Source: Helicobacter sp. 11-8110 (GTDB lineage Bacteria > Campylobacterota > Campylobacteria > Campylobacterales > Helicobacteraceae). Taken from it: 64,000 nucleotides of DNA. The translations under genes and the position numbers were made by a program. Below, piece by piece: positions 47,492 to 57,346 of the stretch. The notes beneath the pieces were generated by a model, which saw only the letters and a program-made list of their open reading frames with translations, was not told the DNA's origin and ran no database searches. Each line of letters begins with the position of its first letter. Position 1 is the first letter of the stretch. The stretch spans positions 62,001 through 126,000 of the forward strand of contig NZ_NHYL01000002.1 of the NCBI RefSeq assembly GCF_003288905.1. The letters run 5' to 3'.

Positions 47492-47905
47492 ATGAAACAT
47501 TGGATTATTTTATTAAGTCTAATATTGTTTTTTGGTTGCGAGAGGGGAGATTCTAAAAAAGATAATCCTAGCAAAAATAACTCACCTAAAATCATACAAA
47601 AAAAACTTGAAAATTCTTTGAGCAAAGAAGATGACAATCACACAAAAAATCTAATTAAAAGCAAATTAAAAAAGCACCTAGAAGAACTTAATTTACAATT
47701 ACGGCAAAAAAACTTGGATAACTTACAATACAATCAAGGCACCAAGGAACATATTAGACACTTTGAAAGCCTTTATAATCGCCAAGATTTACCAAAACAA
47801 AGAGATTCTGCTAAGCAAACTCCCAATGAAATTTTAAAAAAAGCATATGAAATCCAAAATCAACAATTAGAAAAATTACAGCAAAAAAATGATGAAATTT
47901 GGTAG
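47492..47905 (+). CDS. Hypothetical lipoprotein (137 aa)
   Basis: The signal ends LFFG-C16. The mature part is strongly hydrophilic, rich in Lys/Asn/Gln/Glu, with predicted helices (LKKHLEELNLQLRQKNLDN and the C-terminal EIQNQQLEKLQQKND), perhaps coiled coil. No recognised domain. Stands alone between divergent nnrD and pyrH. Confidence 0.72.
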   Translation: MKHWIILLSLILFFGCERGDSKKDNPSKNNSPKIIQKKLENSLSKEDDNHTKNLIKSKLKKHLEELNLQLRQKNLDNLQYNQGTKEHIRHFESLYNRQDLPKQRDSAKQTPNEILKKAYEIQNQQLEKLQQKNDEIW

Positions 47906-47920
47906 AACACACCAAATCTT

Positions 47921-47951
47921 TACTTATTCGTAAGTATCTTTTGAATATAAT
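47921..47951 (+). promoter_or_regulatory. Short TTCG hairpin and -10 box before pyrH
   Basis: TACTTA-TTCG-TAAGTA (47921-47936) is a six-pair hairpin with a stable tetraloop after the lipoprotein gene. TATAAT at 47946-47951 is the likely -10 of the pyrH operon, 36 nt before its start. Confidence 0.45.
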
Positions 47952-47983
47952 TAAAAATTTCAAAAGTTTTTAAAAGGGCTTAG

Positions 47984-48700
<717 letters not shown>

Positions 48701-48712
48701 AAAAGGATAAAA

Positions 48713-48931
48713 ATGAGAATTGAACAAATCGCATCTAAAGCATTAGAAAAAGTTAATTTTGATAGATATTTACTTTCAAATATCATCTTTGCAAGAATCG
48801 ACGAACTAAGCCGTGGCGCCAAACCATTGGTCAATAAAAATCCAAAAATTGATAAGCTCTCTGATATTGCTTTATTAGAGATTGCAGAAGGAAAGATTGG
48901 ATTAGAAAGAGTAGAGGAAACACAAAACTAA
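48713..48931 (+). CDS. rpoZ: RNA polymerase omega subunit
   Basis: 72 aa with MRIEQIASKALEKVNFDRYLL and ALLEIAEGKIGLE. Small helical RNAP assembly subunit; adjacent to spoT as in most Proteobacteria. Confidence 0.92.
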   Translation: MRIEQIASKALEKVNFDRYLLSNIIFARIDELSRGAKPLVNKNPKIDKLSDIALLEIAEGKIGLERVEETQN

Positions 48932-48969
48932 TCTTTGCATTTTTAATTTTTCTAAAATTAAGGTAAAAA

Positions 48970-51117
48970 GTGGAATTTCTTAAAAAAGTCGCTACTATTA
49001 CAACACCGCAAAAAGCAATAGAATTGCTCTATAGTATGTTAGAAATTACTCCAAACATTGAGAAAGCTATTGCTTTTGCAACTGAGGCACACAAGAATCA
49101 AAAAAGACGCAGTGGTGAGCCTTATATCGTGCATCCATTACTAGTTTCTTGCATTGTTGCTCATTTTGGCGGTGATGAAGTGATGGTTTGCGCAGCACTT
49201 TTACACGATGTGGTAGAAGACACAGACTATACTTTAGAAGATGTTAAAAAAAATTATGGTGAAGATGTAGCTTCATTAGTCGATGGACTGACAAAAATCG
49301 TTGCTATTCGCGCAGAAGAACTCCCTGCTTCTCACTCCAATGAAAAATTAGTAGTTGCAGCTTTGAGCTTCCGCAAAATGCTAATTACTTCAGTTAAAGA
49401 TGTGCGAGTTTTAGTTGTCAAACTATGCGATAGACTGCATAATATGCTAACTCTTGGGGCTTTACCGCCCAATAAACAACGCAGAATCTCAGAAGAAACC
49501 CTAGTTGTCTATGCTCCTATTGCTCATAGACTTGGAATCTCCACACTAAAAAATGAATTAGAAGATCGTAGTTTTTATTATATTTTTCCAGAAGAATATC
49601 GGAAAATTCAAGATTATTTTCTCAATCACAAGCAAGCCATTCAGCTTAAACTTAATGCTTTTATGCAAAAGGTCAAAAAAAGCTTGATTCAAAGTGGAGT
49701 GCCCGAGGGAGATTTCATTCTTCAAAGCCGAGTAAAGCGCCACTACTCTATCTATCTTAAGATGCAACGCAAAGGCATTTCAATTGAAGAAGTCTTAGAT
49801 TTACTTGCCATAAGAGTGATTGTTAAAAATGAGCTAGATTGCTACAAAGTGCTTGGAATCTTGCATTTAAAATTTAAGCCTATTATGTCGCGCTTCAAGG
49901 ATTATATTGCCCTACCTAAAGAAAATGGCTATCAAACAATTCATAGCACACTTTTTGATGATTCGGCTATTTTTGAAGTGCAGATTCGCACCGAGAATAT
50001 GCATCGTAGCGCTGAATATGGAATTGCTGCTCATTGGATTTACAAAATTGGTGGAAATAGCGGACCTAGTCTTGATTGGCTTAACAAATTACAATTCCAA
50101 AACAATTCAGTTGAAGAGTTTTATGAGCTTGTTAAAAACGATCTTTATCGCGAAGACATTGTTGTCTTTTCTCCTGATGGAGATAACTATTCCTTACCCA
50201 TAGGTGCTGTAGCACTTGATTTTGCATATGCGGTGCATACAGATATTGGGAATCGCGCCAAAGAAGCTTATGTTAATAACCAAAAAACTTCTCTTTTAAC
50301 CACGCTAAAAAGCGGAGATATTGTTAAAATCATTACCGCAAAGGAAACTATTTTGCGTTGCTCTTGGATGGATGCAGTCAAAACTTCTCGCGCCAAAAAT
50401 CAAATCCGTATAAATTGCGCTTCAAGAATCAAAGAAATCGAAAGGAAAAGCGCGATTAATATTATTGCAACCATTTTTGATAAAGGAGCTGAAGAGATTG
50501 AGGAATTTACCAAAGAAAGCGGACTAGATGAATCCATTCACAAAGCGACTACCGATATTGCTTTTTTAAAAGATATTAAAAATCGTATCAAAAACTATTA
50601 CAAACAAAAGGCAGGATTTTTAACTCAAATTAAAATACGAATTCTAAAACTGAAAGAATTGCATTTTGATAATCTTGTGATTCAAACTAATCACAATATC
50701 AATCAAGCGGTTTTTGATTATTGTTGCCACCCAAAATTTGGCGATGGCATTATCGCTTTTAAAAATGGCTCTAAGGCGTTTGTGCATCATAAGCTTTGCG
50801 ATAGAGCTTATTTAGAGATTCAAAAAGGTGTGAAAATGCTTTATGTCAATTGGCTTGGAGACAGGCTGCAAACCTATAAGCTCATTGTAGCCTTAGAGAA
50901 TCAAAAGGGGGTTTTAGCAAATTTCTTGCAATTTTTAGCAAAATGCGATATTAATGTTCTAGGCGTAGAGCTAGGCTCTCAAAAAAGCACCTATGCCACA
51001 CATTGTGAAGTGCGTTTTGAATCGCATATTGCAGATGTTAAAGAATTAAAAAATTTATTTGGGAATCATTATAAAATTATTGATGTTTATGCACTCAAAG
51101 ATGCGTATGCAAACTAA
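48970..51117 (+). CDS. spoT: Bifunctional (p)ppGpp synthetase/hydrolase SpoT
   Basis: 715 aa from a GTG start. Hydrolase HD domain (PYIVHPLLVSCIVAHF, LLHDVVEDTDYT), synthetase domain (RVKRHYSIYLKM, YQTIHSTLF), TGS domain (about 385-450) and C-terminal ACT domain (VALENQKGVLANFLQFLA). The only RelA/SpoT protein expected in these species; both active sites look intact. Confidence 0.95.
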   Translation: MEFLKKVATITTPQKAIELLYSMLEITPNIEKAIAFATEAHKNQKRRSGEPYIVHPLLVSCIVAHFGGDEVMVCAALLHDVVEDTDYTLEDVKKNYGEDVASLVDGLTKIVAIRAEELPASHSNEKLVVAALSFRKMLITSVKDVRVLVVKLCDRLHNMLTLGALPPNKQRRISEETLVVYAPIAHRLGISTLKNELEDRSFYYIFPEEYRKIQDYFLNHKQAIQLKLNAFMQKVKKSLIQSGVPEGDFILQSRVKRHYSIYLKMQRKGISIEEVLDLLAIRVIVKNELDCYKVLGILHLKFKPIMSRFKDYIALPKENGYQTIHSTLFDDSAIFEVQIRTENMHRSAEYGIAAHWIYKIGGNSGPSLDWLNKLQFQNNSVEEFYELVKNDLYREDIVVFSPDGDNYSLPIGAVALDFAYAVHTDIGNRAKEAYVNNQKTSLLTTLKSGDIVKIITAKETILRCSWMDAVKTSRAKNQIRINCASRIKEIERKSAINIIATIFDKGAEEIEEFTKESGLDESIHKATTDIAFLKDIKNRIKNYYKQKAGFLTQIKIRILKLKELHFDNLVIQTNHNINQAVFDYCCHPKFGDGIIAFKNGSKAFVHHKLCDRAYLEIQKGVKMLYVNWLGDRLQTYKLIVALENQKGVLANFLQFLAKCDINVLGVELGSQKSTYATHCEVRFESHIADVKELKNLFGNHYKIIDVYALKDAYAN

Positions 51118-51126
51118 GGAGAAAAA

Positions 51127-52341
51127 ATGAGCGTAGAATCGCAAATCAAAACTGCTTTAGCAGAAATCCAAAGAGGCACTCAAGAAATCATTGGATTAGA
51201 ATATATTGAAAAACTCATAAGAGACTATTTTGAAAATGGAAAAACATTCAAAGTCAAAGCAGGATTTGATCCAACTGCGCCAGATTTGCACCTAGGGCAC
51301 ACCGTGCTTTTACAAAAACTTGCTACTTTTCAAAAATACGGTGGCATTGTGTGTTTTCTCATTGGTGATTTTACAGGAATGATTGGAGATCCAACAGGCA
51401 AAAGTGAAACTAGAAAACCTCTAAACAAAGAACAAGTCCTAGCCAATGCAAAAACTTATGAAGAGCAAGTTTATAAAGTGCTAGATTCTTCAAAAATGGA
51501 GATTGCCTTTAATTCAAAATGGCTTGATAGTCTAGGCACACGCGGAATGATTGAACTTGCAGCAAAATTTTCAGTTGCTAGAATGCTTGAGAGAGATGAT
51601 TTTGAAAAACGCTTTAAGAATCAAAATCCCATTAGTATCGTAGAGTTTTTCTATCCCTTGTTGCAAGGCTATGATTCTGTGGCTTTAGAATGCGATATTG
51701 AATGCGGTGGAACAGATCAAAAATTCAATTTGCTTATGGGTAGGCATTTGCAAAGAGCTTATGGAATCCCAAAAGAACAATCAGTGGTTATGGTCCCCCT
51801 TTTAGAAGGCTTAGATGGTGTGCATAAGATGAGTAAAAGCTTGGGAAATTATGTTGGAATCACGCAAGAACCAAAAGAAATGTTTGGGCGGTTGTTAAGT
51901 ATTTCAGATACGCTAATGTGGAGATATTATGAGCTTTTGAGTTCCAAAAGTCTAGCAGAAATCCAAGAAATTAAAGAAGGCGTAAAAAATGGGGTTTTAC
52001 ACCCAAAAACAGCAAAAGAAAATCTCGCACTAGAAATCATCACGCGCTACTATGATGAGCAAAAAGCCAAAGAAGCCAAAGAGGAATTTGACAAAGTCTT
52101 TAGCAAAGATGAAATGCCAAGCCAAATACCCACCTTTGAAAAAAGTAGCGGAATTTGGATAGCACAACTTATGAGCGAATGTGGTTTGTGTGCCTCAAAC
52201 TCCGAAGCATTACGCCTTATCAAACAAGGTGGAGTGAAAATTGATGGACAAAAACTTGAAGATTCTAAATTAAATTTACAAACAGGCGAATATGTCATTC
52301 AAGCTGGAAAGAGAAAATTTGTCCGCGCAATCATCAAATAA
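51127..52341 (+). CDS. tyrS: Tyrosyl-tRNA synthetase
   Basis: 404 aa TyrRS of the TyrZ-like branch. [15 protein letters not shown] (HIGH-type), the KMSKS loop in [14 protein letters not shown], and a C-terminal S4 RNA-binding domain (about 340-404). Nine nt after spoT. Confidence 0.95.
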   Translation: MSVESQIKTALAEIQRGTQEIIGLEYIEKLIRDYFENGKTFKVKAGFDPTAPDLHLGHTVLLQKLATFQKYGGIVCFLIGDFTGMIGDPTGKSETRKPLNKEQVLANAKTYEEQVYKVLDSSKMEIAFNSKWLDSLGTRGMIELAAKFSVARMLERDDFEKRFKNQNPISIVEFFYPLLQGYDSVALECDIECGGTDQKFNLLMGRHLQRAYGIPKEQSVVMVPLLEGLDGVHKMSKSLGNYVGITQEPKEMFGRLLSISDTLMWRYYELLSSKSLAEIQEIKEGVKNGVLHPKTAKENLALEIITRYYDEQKAKEAKEEFDKVFSKDEMPSQIPTFEKSSGIWIAQLMSECGLCASNSEALRLIKQGGVKIDGQKLEDSKLNLQTGEYVIQAGKRKFVRAIIK

Positions 52342-52353
52342 AAAAGGGAATTT

Positions 52354-53451
52354 ATGCTATCTAAACCACAATTAAAGCCTTTAAAAATCGGAAAATACAC
52401 GATTCCATTCCCCATTATTCAGGGTGGAATGGGAGTTGGAATTAGCTGGGATAACCTTGCAGGTAATGTTTCAAAACATGGAGCGCTTGGGGTAATTTCT
52501 TGCGTGGGAAGTGGCTATTACAAAAAAAGTGCCTTTGTGCAAAAAGTCATCAAGCACCGCCCTTTTGATACCATTAATTTTTACTCCAAAGAATCTTTAT
52601 TTGAAATTTTTAAAAATGCACGAAAAATTTGTGGCAACAATCCACTTGGTGCAAATGTTTTATATGCTATTAACGAATATGGGCGCGTGGTACGCGATGC
52701 TTGTGAAGCAGGCGCAAATATGATTATCACGGGTGCAGGATTGCCTACTAATATGCCGGAATTTACAAGCAATTTCCCCAATGTAGCACTCATTCCCATT
52801 GTCTCATCAGCCAAAGCTTTGAAAATTTTGTGTAAGCGTTGGGAGGGGAGATACAAAAGAATCCCCGATGCAGTGATTGTAGAGGGACCGCTTAGTGGCG
52901 GACACCAGGGTGTGAGTTATGAAGACTGCTTTAAACCTGAATATCAGCTTGAAAGCATTGTTCCTGAAGTGCTAGAAGAAAGTAAAAAATGGGGTGAGAT
53001 TCCAATTGTTGCTGCAGGGGGAATTTGGGATAGAAGCGATATTGACAAAATAATGGCATTAGGAGCAAGTGGAGTGCAAATGGGAACGCGATTCTTAGGA
53101 TCAGAAGAATGCGATGCCCCCTATTACAAAGAACTAATGCCAAAAATTAAAAAAGAAGATATTGAACTTATTAAATCACCCGTTGGTTACCCAGCAAGAG
53201 CTATTGTTACAGGCATTATTAAAAAATTACGCGAGGGCAAAAAGCCTAAAATTGCTTGTATTAGCAACTGCGTTTCACCTTGTAACCGCGGACAAGAAGC
53301 AAAAAAAGTGGGCTATTGTATAGCTGATGGTTTAGGCGATGGGTATCTTGGCGATCCCATCAATGGATTATATTTTACCGGAGCTAATGGATACCGAATT
53401 GAGAAAATCCAAAGCGTCAAAGAAATCCTTGATGAATTAACACAATGCTAA
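52354..53451 (+). CDS. Nitronate monooxygenase / FabK-like flavoprotein
   Basis: 365 aa. IIQGGMGVGISW, GANVLYAIN, ANMIITGAGLPTNMP, EGPLSGGHQG and GVQMGTRFLGSEE give the FMN-binding TIM barrel of the 2-nitropropane dioxygenase/FabK family. Either alkyl-nitronate oxidation or enoyl-ACP reduction is possible, and sequence alone does not decide. The Cys-rich CISNCVSPCNRG segment is a group-specific feature. Overlaps amiA by 7 nt. Confidence 0.85.
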   Translation: MLSKPQLKPLKIGKYTIPFPIIQGGMGVGISWDNLAGNVSKHGALGVISCVGSGYYKKSAFVQKVIKHRPFDTINFYSKESLFEIFKNARKICGNNPLGANVLYAINEYGRVVRDACEAGANMIITGAGLPTNMPEFTSNFPNVALIPIVSSAKALKILCKRWEGRYKRIPDAVIVEGPLSGGHQGVSYEDCFKPEYQLESIVPEVLEESKKWGEIPIVAAGGIWDRSDIDKIMALGASGVQMGTRFLGSEECDAPYYKELMPKIKKEDIELIKSPVGYPARAIVTGIIKKLREGKKPKIACISNCVSPCNRGQEAKKVGYCIADGLGDGYLGDPINGLYFTGANGYRIEKIQSVKEILDELTQC

Positions 53452-54530
53452 GAATCATCGCTTTATTTTTCTGTTTTTTTCATTTTGCTTGGGGCGGTAT
53501 TTTAGAAATCCAATCTATTAAGCAAACCACAAATGGAGTTGCTCTAAATTTTAACCAAACTATTGAAAAAAAAGATTTCAAAAGCTTTGTCCTAGAAAAT
53601 AAAGAGGGATTTCGCTATGTCTATGATATACCAGCAGTCCTTATGGGCAAGGCAAAACTTTTAGAATTTGAAGGAGAGATTAGCTTAAGAATCGCACAAA
53701 ACTCTCCAACAAAAGTGCGCTTAGTTATCCAAAGCCCCAAAAAACTAACCATTTCTTTAAATACTTCTAAAAAGCAAGCTCGCTTTTCTTTTCTTAAAGA
53801 AATCTCTATCCCATCGCTATTTGAAAATAACGCAAAACAGGAATCTTTAAAAAAAGATCGCAAAACAATAGTAATTGATCCTGGGCATGGTGGAAAAGAT
53901 TGTGGAGCTATTGGGGTTAATAAGACATGTGAAAAAATTATTGTGCTAAGCATTGGAAAATATCTAAGAGATATCCTGCAAGAGCGTGGCTACAAGGTCT
54001 ATATGACAAGAAGTAGCGATAAATTTATCAAACTGCGAGAAAGAACGAGTTTTGCCAATGACAAAGAGGCTGATTTGTTTATTTCAATCCATGCTAATGC
54101 CATTGTTGATAATAAAAATTCGCTAGAAGGGGTGGAGAGCTATTTTCTCTCAACTGCAAGAAGCGAAAAAGCAAAAAATGTTGCTGCGCTAGAAAATAAA
54201 GATGACATTGAATCTATGAATTACTTTTCTAAACAATCTGTTTTAAATACTCTAAATACCCAAAGAATCATTGCCTCAAACCGACTTGCCATTGACATAC
54301 AATATGGAATGCTACAATCTTTAAGAAAAAACTATAAAATTGTTGATGGTGGTGTTAGGGAAGGTCCTTTTTGGGTTTTGGTGGGAGCTTTGATGCCATC
54401 AGTTTTGCTGGAAGTTGGATATATCACACACCCAACAGAAGGCAAACGACTAACACAAACCGCATTCCAAAAAAATATTGCCAAAGGAATTGCTGATGGC
54501 ATTGATAATTACTTCATAAAAAATCCATAG
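53445..54530 (+). CDS. amiA: N-acetylmuramoyl-L-alanine amidase (Amidase_3)
   Basis: 361 aa with a signal peptide (about 1-17), an AMIN-like N-terminal beta domain and the zinc amidase domain. Metal and catalytic residues appear in DPGHGGKDCGAIG, ADLFISIHANA and LLEVGYITHP. Splits stem peptides from glycan at the division site. Confidence 0.92.
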   Translation: MLRIIALFFCFFHFAWGGILEIQSIKQTTNGVALNFNQTIEKKDFKSFVLENKEGFRYVYDIPAVLMGKAKLLEFEGEISLRIAQNSPTKVRLVIQSPKKLTISLNTSKKQARFSFLKEISIPSLFENNAKQESLKKDRKTIVIDPGHGGKDCGAIGVNKTCEKIIVLSIGKYLRDILQERGYKVYMTRSSDKFIKLRERTSFANDKEADLFISIHANAIVDNKNSLEGVESYFLSTARSEKAKNVAALENKDDIESMNYFSKQSVLNTLNTQRIIASNRLAIDIQYGMLQSLRKNYKIVDGGVREGPFWVLVGALMPSVLLEVGYITHPTEGKRLTQTAFQKNIAKGIADGIDNYFIKNP

Positions 54531-54539
54531 AGGCAAAAA

Positions 54540-55379
54540 ATGCGCAAAATTGCTTTACAAACCACTCTTTTTTCGTCATTATTTTTTATTTTAGCTATTT
54601 TTACCCTTTTAACATTGCTATTAAGCGGAATTGTTTGGGATTTTAGGCAAATGTTTAGACTTGTTACACAACCTTATGGTGTGTATTATTGCATCGGAAT
54701 CACATTTTTAGCTTGTGGAATCATTATAAGCCTTTTTCATATGGCGCGAATCTATTCTAGCCACTTACCAAAATTCTATAGTGTGGCAATTTTGGTAGCT
54801 TTATGCCTTTTTGCTTTGCAACTATATTATGAGTTTTTTTGGCTTAAGCGATTTACTTATGATATTTTTTCACTAGAAGATTCTTTAAAATTCACTAAAG
54901 AAAGTATTTTCAAAAAAGACTTTTATCAGCTCTATTTAGATTATAGCGTTTATTGTTTCTTTATTGTTTTTCCTTTTGCCATTTATCTTTTTCAGCTCAA
55001 TTTTGACAAAAACACAAAAATTGGCAGAATCTTACAACTCACACAACCTAGCTTAAATGTCATCATTGTTGCTTTATCTGGCTTTGCTATTATGCCTTTT
55101 TTTAAAAATGGCGCACTGGGCTATGTAGATTTAGTGCTTATGTTAGCTGGGTTATCAATGGTAATATTTCTTTGTTGGAAGCGTAAATATCTCATTGGCT
55201 CCTATGAGTTTTTTAACCTATTGCTTTTATGGGCAATCTGCCTTATTATGCTTTTTATCTCCCATACTTTTGTTGATGGAGAATCATACTTTGAAATGCG
55301 AAAGGCATTTTATTTTCTTATGCTTTTTGGGTGGTGCAGTAGCTGGATGACAAAACTAACCACCAAAACTTCGATTTGA
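54540..55379 (+). CDS. Multi-pass membrane protein of unknown function (279 aa)
   Basis: Seven or eight hydrophobic segments; most loops are short, one longer loop about residues 105-140 is hydrophilic (EDSLKFTKESIFKKDFYQ). No transporter motif is seen. Starts nine nt after amiA with GAGG upstream, so part of that operon; the role is unknown. Confidence 0.7.
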   Translation: MRKIALQTTLFSSLFFILAIFTLLTLLLSGIVWDFRQMFRLVTQPYGVYYCIGITFLACGIIISLFHMARIYSSHLPKFYSVAILVALCLFALQLYYEFFWLKRFTYDIFSLEDSLKFTKESIFKKDFYQLYLDYSVYCFFIVFPFAIYLFQLNFDKNTKIGRILQLTQPSLNVIIVALSGFAIMPFFKNGALGYVDLVLMLAGLSMVIFLCWKRKYLIGSYEFFNLLLLWAICLIMLFISHTFVDGESYFEMRKAFYFLMLFGWCSSWMTKLTTKTSI

Positions 55380-55433
55380 TTCCCCTTTTATTTAAATCCA
55401 CAAAAAATAAATACAATTTTTTTCTAATTTATC

Positions 55434-55462
55434 TTGACTTTTGTAAAAAATAAGTATATAAT
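55434..55462 (+). promoter_or_regulatory. tRNA-Asn promoter
   Basis: TTGACT (55434-39) and TATAAT (55457-62) with a 17-nt spacer, 12 nt before the tRNA: a near-consensus promoter. Confidence 0.8.
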
Positions 55463-55474
55463 TCTGGCTTTTAA

Positions 55475-55549
55475 TCCGGATTAGCTCAGCGGTAGAGTAG
55501 GCGGCTGTTAACCGCTTGGTCGTAGGTTCGAATCCTACATCCGGAGCCA
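55475..55549 (+). tRNA. tRNA-Asn (anticodon GTT)
   Basis: 75 nt including CCA. Acceptor TCCGGAT/ATCCGGA, D arm, anticodon loop CTGTTAA and T loop TTCGAAT fold normally. It marks the border of the accessory region on its 3' side. Confidence 0.96.
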
Positions 55550-56072
55550 TCATTAATCTCTTTCAATAGCTTCTTTATATAATCAAAAATCAAACCTTTA
55601 ATCTTTAAAAGTTTTAAAAATAAAAGAAATGAAACTATCAATTATTAGGTAAGTTACCCCCTACTTAAAAAAAGCAAGAGCTCCCAAACTAATGTTAGCT
55701 AACACAAAAGATTTTTTGTTTATAGGCTAATTCCTAACCCAAATAACTGCAGAGAATTTGCCATTACACCTTGCTTTTATTCTAAGCATTGGAAGAATGG
55801 ATAGAATGAAGAAGAAATGTAGATATTTAAATCAACTCCTAAGCAAGAATCTATTTTTTTTAGCTTTTAAATAGATTCTCTCTTTCTTTTCTGGGTCTCT
55901 GTTTTTATTTTATATAGCAAATATAACTAAATTTAATTATAGAATGTTATATTTTAAAGTAATTTTTTATACCGCCAAAGTGGTGGTGCAACTCATCTCC
56001 TACCTAAGAGGCAAGAGTTTTCTTGCTTGTGGTTTGAAAAACCTATAAATACCCCCAAATTAATTATTTTAT
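55550..56072. other. Gene-free 520-bp stretch with several hairpins downstream of tRNA-Asn
   Basis: No supportable ORF. Contains the 11-bp perfect inverted repeat at 55845-55879, ACCGCCA-AAG-TGGTGGT (55971-55987, one G-T pair) and GCAAGA-GTTT-TCTTGC (56011-56026). Could hold a decayed gene, a small RNA or an old tRNA-site insertion scar; nothing decides among these. Confidence 0.5.
55845..55879. terminator. Perfect 11-bp inverted repeat
   Basis: AGAATCTATTT (55845-55855) and AAATAGATTCT (55869-55879) pair perfectly around a 13-nt T-rich loop; CTCTCTTTCTTTT follows. Terminator-like, about 300 nt past tRNA-Asn with no obvious gene to serve. Confidence 0.45.
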
Positions 56073-56497
56073 TTATTTGCTCCAAGTCCAAATACCTTGA
56101 TTTGTGTTAATTGTAGTTTCCAAGACCGAATCCATACTGCAACCAATTGGCAATTTAATCTCTTCAGAAAATGCCATTTCTTTTGGCAAATCTTTTTCTA
56201 GGGTAAATTTGGGTAACAAACTATCAACAAGTGCAATGCCCAACATATTACCATAGCCTAAAAGCATACTCATTTCGCCCGTTAAAGCAATCTTGCAATT
56301 TCCCCTATTAACACTTACAGAATTGATAACAATATCATTTTTTGCTTGAATTTTAAGTGTAGGTTGCGAAATATTCTCATAACTTTCATATGTAAGCTCA
56401 AGCGCTAAATACTCATCTGGATTTTTTCTCCACAACCACTTAAAAGTGTAACCAACGCCAAAGCACCTAAAGCCATCTTGAAATTAATCTTTTTCAT
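56073..56497 (-). pseudogene. Lipoprotein gene broken by a frameshift at an A6 run
   Basis: A strong AAGGAGGG site precedes ATG 56497, which opens MKKINFKMALGALALV... with lipobox LLSG-C22, then runs to an early stop after about 30 codons. The long downstream frame (NPDEYLALELTYESY... to 56073) is in another phase. The two join cleanly if the A6 run (56427-56422 on the minus strand) had seven A, giving GCGEKNPDEY and a 141-aa lipoprotein with two further Cys (RGNC, PIGC). Either slipped-strand variation, a fixed mutation or a sequencing error. No family is recognised. Confidence 0.8.
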
Positions 56498-56506
56498 TTA
56501 CCCTCC

Positions 56507-57040
56507 TTATTTTAAATTTTCTTTACCATACACCCAAAGCATATGATCCATTTGCCTATTATTAAATTCCTCCAAACCATAAAAAGTTCTAATTTCTTTA
56601 ATAGCCTTTAGTAGATTCTCATAATTTTTTAAGCTATTTTGACTAAGCTTAAAAGAACAAAATTTATCTTTATTATTAAAATGAATTAAGCTCTTTTGGA
56701 CGAAGCTATCAAAAATAACATATTTATCTTTATTGTGATGAAAGCAATATTTACTTGCAAAAGAATATAAAAATGCTTGTTTGCCTTTAGGGTTTGTAAA
56801 ATTTGCAATTTTTTCAATAATACTTGTATCGCCCACTTTTAAAGCTTCATCAATATTTAAGTTTAGGATTTGCTCAACAACCTCATGTATTCCATAAATT
56901 TTTAAATTTGTGCTATAAAAGCTGTCCAAAACACAAACCTTTAAAAGCACAGATTTTTTATCATTATTGCTTGGATATTGCGAAAAAATATCCACAATCA
57001 CTTCTTCTTGATCTCTAATGTTCATATTCCTTAGAATCAT
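56507..57040 (-). CDS. Hypothetical protein (177 aa), coupled to a 24-codon ORF
   Basis: Starts at ATG 57040 or ATG 57025 (MNIRDQEEV); the latter has AAGG too close for a normal ribosome site, so initiation may depend on translation of the overlapping small ORF. Helical protein with KQAFLYSFASKYCFHHNKDK, IFDSFVQKSL and a C-terminal HMLWVYGKENLK. This pattern occurs in uncharacterised bacterial proteins often seen near defence or mobile genes (impression only). No catalytic motif is recognised. Confidence 0.6.
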   Translation of the reverse strand: MILRNMNIRDQEEVIVDIFSQYPSNNDKKSVLLKVCVLDSFYSTNLKIYGIHEVVEQILNLNIDEALKVGDTSIIEKIANFTNPKGKQAFLYSFASKYCFHHNKDKYVIFDSFVQKSLIHFNNKDKFCSFKLSQNSLKNYENLLKAIKEIRTFYGLEEFNNRQMDHMLWVYGKENLK

Positions 57041-57089
57041 CGTATTCTGCTAAAGCTTCAAGTAAAGCCTGTTTAGCATTCTCTCTCAT
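57015..57089 (-). CDS. Short ORF (24 aa) ahead of the 177-aa protein
   Basis: ATG 57089 has AAAGGAG four nt upstream, the best ribosome site of this locus. The product MRENAKQALLEALAEYDDSK... is helical and acidic and ends at 57015, inside the start region of the next gene in another frame. It may be a leader/coupling peptide, a tiny partner protein, or the displaced 5' end of the downstream gene after a frameshift. Confidence 0.45.
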   Translation of the reverse strand: MRENAKQALLEALAEYDDSKEYEH

Positions 57090-57115
57090 TTTACTCCTTT
57101 TTGCTAAAGAGAAAA

Positions 57116-57130
57116 ATTTTACCCCCCCCC
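57116..57130 (-). repeat. C9/G9 homopolymer next to a -10-like box
   Basis: Nine C at 57122-57130. On the minus strand G9 abuts TAAAAT (57121-57116), 27 nt before the ATG of the 24-aa ORF. The layout resembles the G11 promoter at 861-889, but the sequence at the expected -35 position (AAGCAT) is poor. Confidence 0.6.
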
Positions 57131-57250
57131 ATTAGAGAATGCTTAAATTAAAAATTTTATCAATAATATTGTAAGCGAGATTTCTATTTAATTATTTTTT
57201 TAAATTCCATAATAATATTTATTATTAAATTTAAAAAAAGGAAGAATGTG

Positions 57251-57346
57251 ATGATATATAAAAAGAATTTGGGTTATATTTCTATAGCCTTATTTTTAAT
57301 ACTTAGCACAACCAATGCAAATGTTGCCAAACATTTCAAAGACTAA
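57251..57346 (+). CDS. Signal-peptide-like mini ORF (31 aa), perhaps a gene remnant
   Basis: ATG 57251 behind AAAGGAAG opens a signal peptide (MIYKKNLGYISIALFLIL, cleavage near TNA-NV) but stops after only about seven mature residues. Looks like the 5' end of a secreted-protein gene whose body is lost. Its stop overlaps the end of the convergent DUF342 half. Confidence 0.4.
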   Translation: MIYKKNLGYISIALFLILSTTNANVAKHFKD

